Shown: in pieces, positions 1 to 5,033 of the stretch
How positions within the stretch are numbered: position 1 is the first letter of the stretch
Layout: each line of letters starts with the position of its first letter
Source of the DNA: Terriglobia bacterium
GTDB taxonomy: Bacteria; Acidobacteriota; Terriglobia; UBA7540
Direction of reading: 5' to 3'
Length of the DNA stretch: 7,063 bases
NCBI GenBank assembly: GCA_022866195.1
Contig: JALHUF010000231.1
Coordinates: forward strand, 1-7,063
The notes under the pieces: model-generated
Database searches by the model: none
Told to the model about the DNA's origin: nothing
The model's input: only the letters and a program-made list of their open reading frames with translations
Translations under genes and position numbers: made by a program

Positions 1-406
1 CCAGGACTTTGATGAGAACGCGCTTGCGTCGCTGGCCATCAAACTCGGCGTAATACACTTGCTGCCACGGGCCGAGGTCGAGTTTGCCGTTGCTGACCGG
101 CACTAGCACCTGGTGGCCAACCAGCAGGTTTTTCAGGTGGGCATCGCCGTTGGTTTCCCCTGTCCGGTGGTGGCGATAGTCGGCCCGGAAAGGCGCCAGC
201 TTCTCCAGCCATTCCTCGATGTCGGCGATCAGTCCGTCTTCGGCGTCGTTGATGTAAACCCCGGCGGTGATATGCATTGCCGAGGCCAGCACCAACCCTT
301 CCTTGATCTGCGCCTTCGCCAGGGCCTTTTCCAGTTCTCCCGTGATGTTGATGAACTCGCGCTTCTTCCTCGTGTTGAACCACAGGTATTCGGTGTGGGA
401 CTTCAT
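1..406 (-). CDS. yjbQ: YjbQ/UPF0047 family protein (3' end cut by window edge)
   Basis: The 135 visible codons cover almost the whole family length (about 130-140 residues), so only the last one or few residues and the stop are missing. Family marks are [13 protein letters not shown] at residues 42-54, the run [18 protein letters not shown] at 76-93, [20 protein letters not shown] at 97-116, and a basic C-terminal strand [10 protein letters not shown]. The conserved His, Glu and Asn residues of the H-x-R-x-G-E-x-N-G-D-A-H block are intact. Family knowledge: E. coli YjbQ has weak thiamine-phosphate synthase activity and many genomes label it secondary thiamine-phosphate synthase; the physiological role is unsettled. 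It is a soluble cytoplasmic protein that forms oligomers. The ATG at 404-406 is supported by an AAGAGG ribosome site (414-419, minus strand) seven bases upstream. It is transcribed away from the SDR gene. Family call certain, biochemical role not. Confidence 0.93.
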   Translation of the reverse strand, partial: MKSHTEYLWFNTRKKREFINITGELEKALAKAQIKEGLVLASAMHITAGVYINDAEDGLIADIEEWLEKLAPFRADYRHHRTGETNGDAHLKNLLVGHQVLVPVSNGKLDLGPWQQVYYAEFDGQRRKRVLIKVL

Positions 407-413
407 TTCGCAA

Positions 414-419
414 CCTCTT
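414..419 (-). promoter_or_regulatory. Ribosome binding site of the YjbQ gene
   Basis: On the minus strand this reads AAGAGG, seven bases before the ATG at 406. It fixes the start of the YjbQ-family gene. Confidence 0.6.
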
Positions 420-468
420 GACCCCTGCCTGCCGGGACCAGACGGCGGCTCTCGGGGTGCACCTGAAT

Positions 469-498
469 GTAATACAGCCGCGATTTCTTGTGCGGCAA
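469..498 (-). promoter_or_regulatory. Candidate sigma-70-like promoter for the YjbQ gene
   Basis: On the minus strand TTGCCG (493-498) and TATTAC (469-474) stand 18 bases apart, each matching four of six consensus bases. A transcript from here would have a leader of about 55 bases before the YjbQ ATG. The -35 element touches the candidate -35 of the divergent SDR promoter. Weak by sequence alone. Confidence 0.25.
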
Positions 499-518
499 AC
501 TTTCCCGCGCGGTACAAT
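488..518 (+). promoter_or_regulatory. Candidate promoter giving a near-leaderless SDR transcript
   Basis: A good -10 hexamer, TACAAT at 513-518 (five of six consensus bases), lies only eight bases before the ATG at 527. A weaker TTGTGC at 488-493 could act as -35 with a long 19-base spacer. Transcription would begin at about 525, almost at the start codon, which agrees with the absence of any Shine-Dalgarno sequence there. The -10 element is the stronger half of the evidence. Confidence 0.4.
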
Positions 519-526
519 GCCGGCGC

Positions 527-1327
527 ATGGTAGCGACCGCTCCGGTAGCCTTGGTAACGGGCGCAGCACGTGGCATTGGCCGCGGGATCGCGGTGGAACT
601 GGCGCGCCTTGGCTTCAGCGTGGCGATTAACGACATAAGCAATCACGAGGTGGCCGAAGAGTGCAGGAAATTGTGCGAGCAGGTTGCCCCTCACCCGGTA
701 AACACGTCGTTCGAGTTTTTTCAGGCAGACATCGCGCAGGCGTCGGACCGCGCCAGGCTGGTTGACGCGGTGCGCAGTCGGTTCGGGTGGATCGACCTGC
801 TGGTGAACAATGCGGGAGTTGCGCCGCATGTTCGGAAGGATATTCTCGAAGCGAGCGAAGAAAGTTTCGATCGCCTCATGGCCGTCAACGTCAAGGGGCC
901 GTACTTCCTGACCCAGGCCGTCGCCAACCTCTGGGTGTCTGACCCGGAGGCTTTGCGCTCTCGGGCCCGAAAGCCGAAGATTGTGACCATTTCCTCGGTC
1001 TCGGCCTACGCCGCAAGCCTGAATCGCGGGGAGTACTGCCTGAGCAAGGCGGCGCTTTCCATGCTGACGCCGCTCTTCGCCCTTCGCCTGGCCGAGTACG
1101 GAATCCACGTTTTCGAGATTCGGCCGGGCGTGATTGCGACGGATATGACCTTGCCCGTCAAGGAAAAATACGACCGCATGATTGCCGAAGGCGCGTGGCC
1201 CATCCGGCGGTGGGGAACTCCCGAGGATGTGGGGCGTGCCGTCGCGGCGATTGCGGAGGAACGCCTCCCGTTTTCTACCGGCGAAGTGATCAACGTGGAC
1301 GGCGGGTTCCACCTCCGCCGCCTTTGA
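527..1327 (+). CDS. SDR-family oxidoreductase, FabG/KduD-like (annotated family: 3-ketoacyl-ACP reductase)
   Basis: A classical short-chain dehydrogenase of 266 residues. The Rossmann nucleotide motif TGAARGIG is at residues 11-18, NNAG at 94-97, and the catalytic tetrad is N121, S157, Y170 and K174 (YCLSK). The late PG motif ([10 protein letters not shown]) and the C-terminal VDGG are intact. Acidic D36 after the second strand leans towards NAD(H), though R15 in the glycine loop keeps NADP(H) possible. The sequence resembles the FabG-like group usually labelled 3-ketoacyl-ACP reductase ([22 protein letters not shown]). A true fatty-acid role is doubtful, because the next gene, six bases away, is a GH88 unsaturated-uronyl hydrolase. 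A KduD/DhuD-like step on a deoxy-diketouronate is a reasonable inference. The ATG at 527 is preferred over TTG at 488, whose 13-residue extension is not family-like and would overlap the promoter. No ribosome site precedes either start. Confidence 0.92.
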   Translation: MVATAPVALVTGAARGIGRGIAVELARLGFSVAINDISNHEVAEECRKLCEQVAPHPVNTSFEFFQADIAQASDRARLVDAVRSRFGWIDLLVNNAGVAPHVRKDILEASEESFDRLMAVNVKGPYFLTQAVANLWVSDPEALRSRARKPKIVTISSVSAYAASLNRGEYCLSKAALSMLTPLFALRLAEYGIHVFEIRPGVIATDMTLPVKEKYDRMIAEGAWPIRRWGTPEDVGRAVAAIAEERLPFSTGEVINVDGGFHLRRL

Positions 1328-1333
1328 ATCAGG

Positions 1334-2713
1334 ATGCGCATCGAACCCCAGCTCACCCCGGAAACGCTCCAGCCAAAACTTGAACGCCTTTTCGAGTTGT
1401 CCGCGACGAAGATTCGCGCCCTCGAGAAAGCGTGGGATTTTTCGCAGGGAACGCCAGTCTTTACCGTGCGGGGAGTCTATACCTCGCGGGGTTGGACGGA
1501 GTGGACGTTGGGGTTTCTGTTCGGCTCGGCACTATTGCAGTTCGACGCGACAGGCGACCCGTGGTTTCTGGAATACGGCCGGCGAAACACGGTGAGCCGG
1601 ATGGCGGCTCACGTTTCTCACCACGGAGTTCACGACCACGGTTTCAACATTGTCAGCACCTATGGGAACCTGCTGCGCCTCCTGGCGGAGGGGAAGTTCC
1701 CGGCGGCCCCCTTCGAGAGAGACTTCTACGAACTGGCGCTCAAAGTGAGCGGGGCGGTGCAGGCGGCGCGCTGGACACGCCATCGCGACGGCCGGGGATA
1801 CATCTGTTCCTTTAATGGCCCGCATTCCCTCTTCGCCGACACCATTCGCTCCTTGCGCTCGCTGGCGGTGGCGCATCGCCTGGGCCACGTGCTCCTGGGC
1901 GAAGCTGACCAGCGCATTTCCTTGCTGGAGCGCTTGGTCCATCACGCTTCGGTGACGGCCGAGTATTCGGTCTATTACGGGGAAGGGCGGGACCATTACG
2001 ATGTGCGCGGGCGTGTGGCGCACGAATCGATTTTCAACACCCACAATGGAACCTACCGTTGTCCGAACACCCAGCAGGGCTATTCTCCCTTCACCACCTG
2101 GACACGCGGCCTGGCGTGGATTATGTGCGGTTATGCGGAGCAGCTCGAATTCCTGAGGACGGTGTCGGACGCAGAACTCGGACCCCTGGGCGGCCGCGAG
2201 AAGATTGAGGCCCTGATGCTCCGGGCTGCCGAAGCGGCCTGCGATTACTACCTTGAGCAAACGCCCCTCGATGGGATTCCCTTCTGGGATACAGGGGCGC
2301 CCAACCTGTCGCGCCTGGGCGACTATCTGCACCGGGCGAGCGATCCCTGCAACGATCAGGAACCGGTGGATAGTTCCGCGGCGGCCATCGCGGCCCAGGG
2401 ACTCTGGCGGCTAGGGACCTACCTCAGAGACGCGAGAAATCGCCCGACGGACGGACAGCGTTATCGCCAGGCGGCCTTGACAGTCGCCAACACGTTGTTT
2501 GACGATCCGTATCTCTCCCGCGATCCGGCTCACCAGGGACTGATTCTTCACTCCGTGTATCACCGGCCCAACGGCTGGGACTACATTCCGCCGGGCCGCA
2601 CGATACCGTGCGGGGAGTCCTCGATGTGGGGCGACTACCACGCGCGCGAGTTGGCGCTTCTGCTGCTGCGCGAGGTCCGAGGCGAGCCTTACCTTGCGTT
2701 CTTCAAAATCTAG
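1334..2713 (+). CDS. Glycoside hydrolase family 88 protein (unsaturated uronyl hydrolase-like)
   Basis: This 459-residue protein has the order of motifs of GH88 unsaturated glucuronyl hydrolases, which remove the terminal 4,5-unsaturated uronic acid left by polysaccharide lyases through hydration of the double bond. Visible landmarks are [12 protein letters not shown] (53-64), HDHGF with D101, the ADTIRSL helix with D169, [15 protein letters not shown] (248-262), [12 protein letters not shown] (343-354) and MWGDYHARE (431-439). D101 and D169 sit where the family's two functional aspartates are expected. The length is somewhat above the usual 370-400 residues. No signal peptide is visible, so it should act in the cytoplasm on imported oligosaccharides. 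Start: ATG at 1334, two sense codons after the SDR stop in the same frame; AGG directly touches the ATG, so reinitiation coupled to the SDR gene is likely. GH105 is the main alternative family; the exact substrate cannot be read from the sequence. Confidence 0.88.
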   Translation: MRIEPQLTPETLQPKLERLFELSATKIRALEKAWDFSQGTPVFTVRGVYTSRGWTEWTLGFLFGSALLQFDATGDPWFLEYGRRNTVSRMAAHVSHHGVHDHGFNIVSTYGNLLRLLAEGKFPAAPFERDFYELALKVSGAVQAARWTRHRDGRGYICSFNGPHSLFADTIRSLRSLAVAHRLGHVLLGEADQRISLLERLVHHASVTAEYSVYYGEGRDHYDVRGRVAHESIFNTHNGTYRCPNTQQGYSPFTTWTRGLAWIMCGYAEQLEFLRTVSDAELGPLGGREKIEALMLRAAEAACDYYLEQTPLDGIPFWDTGAPNLSRLGDYLHRASDPCNDQEPVDSSAAAIAAQGLWRLGTYLRDARNRPTDGQRYRQAALTVANTLFDDPYLSRDPAHQGLILHSVYHRPNGWDYIPPGRTIPCGESSMWGDYHARELALLLLREVRGEPYLAFFKI

Positions 2714-2724
2714 CGGCGCCGTGA

Positions 2725-3084
2725 TTACCTTTCCAAACGTTGCTTGATCTGCTCCACCAGTTCGCCCATGGCCACGGGGCGGAAGAGGATCACTTCAAAT
2801 CCTCGGCCCTGGAGGCGCTTCTCGGCGATCAAATTTCTCCCCGCGATAATCCAGGTGGAAATCTGTGGTGCCCACCGCGCCAGCTGATCGATCTCCGTGA
2901 CGGGATCGTCGCTGGCGAAAAGGTCGGCGACGAGCAGGGCAGGCAGCAGCTCGGTTTCTTCCAGAGCCGCCAGCGCGGCGCGCGCCGTCTCATAGGCCTG
3001 TACTTCCAAACCCTCCTCGAGCAACTGCGCGCGTAGCAGCGCGCGCGCCTGCCAGTCTTTCCCCACCAGCACTGCCTGGGTCAT
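2725..3084 (-). CDS. Stand-alone degenerate receiver-domain (CheY-like) protein
   Basis: A 119-residue single-domain protein with the receiver pattern: strand VLVGKD (5-10), a helix, strand LLVAD ending in D54, strand WIIAG (78-82), strand EVILFRP (97-103) and a final helix ELVEQIKQRL. D54 is in the phospho-acceptor position and D10 could supply part of the acidic pocket. Key residues depart from the canonical set: the usual Lys-Pro is R102-P103, the Ser/Thr switch position after strand four is Ala/Gly, and the acidic pair is reduced to one Asp. There is no output domain. It may act as a phosphorylation-independent partner or as a weak receiver. The start is firm: AAGGAG (3091-3096, minus) lies six bases before the ATG. 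It ends 11 bases from the convergent GH88 stop. No kinase neighbour is visible. Gene reality likely, function unknown. Confidence 0.78.
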   Translation of the reverse strand: MTQAVLVGKDWQARALLRAQLLEEGLEVQAYETARAALAALEETELLPALLVADLFASDDPVTEIDQLARWAPQISTWIIAGRNLIAEKRLQGRGFEVILFRPVAMGELVEQIKQRLER

Positions 3085-3090
3085 GCGACT

Positions 3091-3096
3091 CTCCTT
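3091..3096 (-). promoter_or_regulatory. Strong ribosome binding site of the receiver-domain gene
   Basis: On the minus strand this is AAGGAG followed by six bases and ATG, the best Shine-Dalgarno match in the window. It supports the start at 3084 and the reality of this small gene. Confidence 0.75.
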
Positions 3097-3114
3097 GTGT
3101 ACGTGCGCGCCGGC

Positions 3115-3129
3115 GTTCGAGCATCGAAC
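3115..3129. promoter_or_regulatory. Interrupted palindrome, candidate operator
   Basis: GTTCGA and TCGAAC are perfect inverted six-base arms around GCA. The site lies 31-45 bases upstream of the receiver-domain start codon, where a repressor could bind. GTTC/GAAC half-sites occur in several regulator families, but the spacing does not identify one. Confidence 0.3.
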
Positions 3130-3161
3130 TTTGTAGGCCGCACATTCCAGAGCTCAGCTGG

Positions 3162-3182
3162 CGGAGAGGCGAAGACTCTCCG
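3162..3182. repeat. Seven-base-pair hairpin in the gene-poor stretch
   Basis: CGGAGAG (3162-3168) pairs perfectly with CTCTCCG (3176-3182) around a seven-base loop, GCGAAGA. It lies 24 bases before the GTG of the ArsA-like relic. No T-tract follows on the plus strand, so it is not a standard terminator. Role unknown. Confidence 0.4.
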
Positions 3183-3320
3183 GGCGCGGCCGCCGCCGAA
3201 ACCGAGTGCAGTCCATCACTGTTTACACTGGGAAGGGCGGCGTAGGCAAGATGAGCATTGCCGCCGGCCTGGAGTTCGCGCGGCGGGGGTACAGGAAGCG
3301 TGGTGATCCGGTCATACGTT

Positions 3321-3332
3321 CCCCGCGCGGGG
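3321..3332. repeat. GC palindrome upstream of the molybdopterin synthase gene
   Basis: A perfect 12-base self-complementary sequence, CCCCGCGCGGGG, is followed four bases later by GTGTATACTTGACC, which includes a TATACT -10-like hexamer (3337-3342). No matching -35 element stands at the right distance, so a promoter is not called; the palindrome could be a protein site or chance in GC-rich DNA. Confidence 0.25.
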
Positions 3333-3385
3333 CGTGTATACTTGACCATTGGACTCGACGTCTTGCGGCACAGGCGGCGAGCGCC

Positions 3386-3389
3386 AGGA
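3386..3389 (+). promoter_or_regulatory. Ribosome binding site of the MoaD-MoaE gene
   Basis: AGGA with six bases to the ATG at 3396. It decides the start against longer in-frame openings that reach back into the ArsA-like relic. Confidence 0.55.
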
Positions 3390-3395
3390 AATAGA

Positions 3396-4112
3396 ATGAG
3401 AGTCAACATTCTCTTTTTCGGGCCCGCACGCGATCTGACCGGTTTCGAGCGCGAACAGGTGGATATTGCGCCGGGCGAGAGCGTAGGCGACCTTCAGGCC
3501 CGGTACGAGGGCCGCTTTCCCCGTCTGCGGGAAATGGCCGGGTCGCTGCTGGCGGCAGTGAACCAGGAGATGGCTGACCGAGCCTGCGTGTTGCAGGACG
3601 GCGATGAGGTAGCGTTTATGCCGCCGGTGAGCGGCGGCACGGAAGAGGATTTCTTTCAGATCACGTGCGAGCCTATTGCGACTCACGCCTTGGCCCGTCA
3701 ACTAAAAGCGCCCGAGGATGGAGCGTTAGTAATCTTCGAGGGTACGGTGCGCAACCATGCGCAGGGCCGGCGGACGCTTTTCCTGGAGTACGAAGCCTAC
3801 GAGCCTATGGCCGTCCGCAAGTTGGAGGAGATTGGGCGCGAGGTGAAAGAGAAGTTCGCCATCCATCACATCGGAATAGTTCACCGCATTGGCCGACTGG
3901 AGATCGGGCAGACAAGCGTCTCCATTGTAGTGAGCGCGGCGCACCGCAGCCCAGCCTTCGCCGCCTGCCACTATGCCCTCGACCGGCTGAAGCAGATCGT
4001 GCCCATCTGGAAGAAAGAGCACTTCGAGGACGGCGCCGTCTGGGTGGAAGGGGAAGGGCAGAGCAGCTTGCAGCAGTCAGCCGTCGGCGATGGGCAAGAA
4101 ACGGGAAGGTGA
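3396..4112 (+). CDS. moaDE: Molybdopterin synthase, MoaD-MoaE fusion
   Basis: One 238-residue chain joins both molybdopterin synthase subunits, which convert cyclic pyranopterin monophosphate to molybdopterin with sulfur carried on the MoaD C-terminus. Residues 1-81 are MoaD: ubiquitin-like fold starting RVNILFFGPARDLTG and ending PPVSGG, with the diglycine at G80-G81. MoaE follows with almost no linker (from about residue 85): FEGTVRN (114-120), EYEAYEPMA (131-139), HRIGRLEIG (163-171), AAHRSPAFAAC (181-191), and LKQIVPIWKKE (198-208). H183, R184, K199 and K206, with R119, match the MoaE active-site set. A short hydrophilic tail (221-238) is extra. Known MoaD-MoaE fusions (mycobacterial MoaX) must be cut after the diglycine before sulfur loading; the same is inferred here. 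The ATG at 3396 has AGGA (3386-3389) six bases upstream and gives a normal MoaD N-terminus; longer in-frame starts add non-family sequence. No other cofactor genes lie in the window. Confidence 0.95.
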   Translation: MRVNILFFGPARDLTGFEREQVDIAPGESVGDLQARYEGRFPRLREMAGSLLAAVNQEMADRACVLQDGDEVAFMPPVSGGTEEDFFQITCEPIATHALARQLKAPEDGALVIFEGTVRNHAQGRRTLFLEYEAYEPMAVRKLEEIGREVKEKFAIHHIGIVHRIGRLEIGQTSVSIVVSAAHRSPAFAACHYALDRLKQIVPIWKKEHFEDGAVWVEGEGQSSLQQSAVGDGQETGR

Positions 4113-4122
4113 GCCTGTTCTA

Positions 4123-4164
4123 GCTGAAAGCCGAAGGCTGAGAGCTGACGGCTGATGGTTGAGA
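4123..4164. repeat. Heptanucleotide tandem array 1 (six units)
   Basis: Six consecutive seven-base units follow the fusion gene: GCTGAAA, GCCGAAG, GCTGAGA, GCTGACG, GCTGATG, GTTGAGA, consensus GCTGANR. Period is strictly seven with variation mainly in the last two positions. The last unit reaches to 12 bases before the phosphatase start codon. Confidence 0.8.
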
Positions 4165-4176
4165 GCTCTTATCCGC

Positions 4177-4974
4177 ATGGAGAACCACCTCGATATAGCC
4201 GTTGAAATCGCGCGGGAAGCGGGATCACTCCTCGCGCGACTCTTCCAGGGCCCGCAGGAGATTTCCTACAAGCGGCCCTCGGATCTGGTCACGGAAGCCG
4301 ACCGGCGCTCTGAGGCGCTGATTGTTGAGCGCCTGCACCGCCATTTCCCCGGGCATGCTGTGGTCGGAGAAGAAGGCGGTGGCCAGAGGATCGCCTCCGA
4401 CTACTGCTGGTACGTGGACCCGCTGGACGGCACCACCAATTTCGCCCACGGGTTTCCCGTCTTTTGCGTGACGCTGGGGCTGGCTTATCGCGGCGAGGTC
4501 ATCGCGGGCGTGGTTTACGATCCCACGCGCGACGAGCTCTTCACTGCCGAGCGGGGAGCGGGAGCATACCTCAACAGCCAGCGCATCCACGTTTCGCAGG
4601 CCGCGAGCCTCTCCGAAAGCCTGCTGGCTACGGGCTTTCCGCCGTTTGCCAGCAATCACGACCTGAACATTCAGTTCTATTTCCGCTTCACGCTTCTCTC
4701 GCATGGCATTCGGCGCGCCGGTTCGGCTGCCCTTGATCTTTGCACGGTGGCGGCGGGACGCTTCGAGGGCTTCTGGGAGTTGAAGCTCAACCCCTGGGAC
4801 AAGGCGGCGGGCTCGCTCCTGGTGACGGAAGCGGGTGGCCGTGTCACCGACCTTACCGGGCGGCCCTTCAGCCTTCAGGGCGACGAAATCTTCGCCTCGA
4901 ACGGTCTGATTCACGATCAGATGCTCCCGGTCTTCGCGGAGATCCTTGCTCAGCCGGACGAGCGCAGTAAGTAG
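4177..4974 (+). CDS. Inositol monophosphatase-family phosphatase
   Basis: A 265-residue Mg-dependent, lithium-type phosphomonoesterase. Metal-ligand motifs are complete: DLVTEAD (36-42), GEEGG with E66, DPLDGTTNFAHG (81-92, D81 and D84), and NPWDKAAG (205-212) with D208. Length equals the usual 260-275 residues and no signal or membrane segment is seen, so it is cytoplasmic. The family hydrolyses inositol phosphates but also includes histidinol-phosphate, fructose-bisphosphate and nucleotide (PAP) phosphatases; nothing here settles the substrate. It uses WDKAAG where many members have WDxAAG with a hydrophobic residue. Start: ATG at 4177 gives a family-like N-terminus; TTG at 4159 would add six residues from within the repeat array. 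The only ribosome-site candidate is GAGAG (4161-4165), 11 bases upstream and inside the last repeat units. It stands between the fusion gene and the metallophosphoesterase gene, on the same strand. Confidence 0.94.
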   Translation: MENHLDIAVEIAREAGSLLARLFQGPQEISYKRPSDLVTEADRRSEALIVERLHRHFPGHAVVGEEGGGQRIASDYCWYVDPLDGTTNFAHGFPVFCVTLGLAYRGEVIAGVVYDPTRDELFTAERGAGAYLNSQRIHVSQAASLSESLLATGFPPFASNHDLNIQFYFRFTLLSHGIRRAGSAALDLCTVAAGRFEGFWELKLNPWDKAAGSLLVTEAGGRVTDLTGRPFSLQGDEIFASNGLIHDQMLPVFAEILAQPDERSK

Positions 4975-4997
4975 GGGCCACACCGAAGGCTTGCTTC

Positions 4998-5025
4998 TAG
5001 TCCCCAGCCCCTAGTCCCTAGCCCC
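4998..5025. repeat. Heptanucleotide tandem array 2 (four units)
   Basis: Four seven-base units, TAGTCCC, CAGCCCC, TAGTCCC, TAGCCCC (consensus TAGYCCC), fill the middle of the 59-base gap before the metallophosphoesterase. The array stops eight bases before its ATG, and the AGG just after it (5026-5028) is the likely ribosome site. Confidence 0.75.
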
Positions 5026-5033
5026 AGGTTCTT

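Larger units (their letters stand above)
3206..3394 (+). pseudogene. Truncated ArsA/Get3-type ATPase N-terminus (relic)
   Basis: Reading from GTG at 3206, the first 30 codons give a recognisable N-terminus of an anion-transporting/tail-anchor ATPase: strand SITVYT, deviant Walker A GKGGVGKMS (residues 9-17, signature K10 and catalytic-loop K15), then helix IAAGLEFARRGYR. ArsA-family proteins have GKGGVGKT at this point followed by a helix ending GYR/GYK and a strand with STDPAH. Here the Walker A Thr is Met16 (ATG, one transition from ACG), and after R30 (base 3295) the family similarity stops; the frame runs on as unrelated sequence to a stop at 3392-3394. The switch motifs and remaining 250 or more residues are absent, and no ribosome site precedes the GTG. 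A decayed or deletion-truncated gene fits best. Other deviant Walker A families (ParA/MinD) remain possible; a functional 62-residue peptide is unlikely. Confidence 0.6.

Noticed and set aside
488..526. TTG start giving a 13-residue longer SDR
   Set aside because: The extension is not family-like, has no ribosome site and overlaps the candidate -10 element.
39..569. A 176-codon minus-strand frame overlapping the YjbQ gene and the divergent gap
   Set aside because: The protein is arginine/proline-rich shadow sequence, while the other minus-strand frame encodes a fully conserved YjbQ-family protein.
1532..2332. A 266-codon open frame on the minus strand inside the GH88 gene
   Set aside because: It is the antisense shadow of a clearly conserved enzyme in GC-rich DNA, with no family motifs of its own.
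3206..3295. Corrinoid adenosyltransferase (CobA-type) P-loop as the source of the relic
   Set aside because: CobA P-loops read G-x-G-K-G-K-T; the KGGVGK signature with the following helix ending GYR fits ArsA/ParA-type ATPases better.
3337..3371. A promoter using TATACT (3337-3342) or TTGACC (3343-3348) for the molybdopterin synthase gene
   Set aside because: Neither hexamer has a partner at 16-18 bases, so only the palindrome and the hexamers are noted.
3258..3395. Longer in-frame start for the MoaD-MoaE protein
   Set aside because: The extra residues overlap the ArsA-like relic in another frame and are unlike MoaD; a ribosome site supports ATG 3396.
4225..4983. A 252-codon open frame on the minus strand across the phosphatase gene
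   Set aside because: Composition is an antisense shadow; the plus-strand protein has all catalytic motifs.
4123..5025. CRISPR array or mobile element behind the repeats
   Set aside because: Units are seven bases with no spacers, no terminal inverted repeats and no transposase or cas gene.
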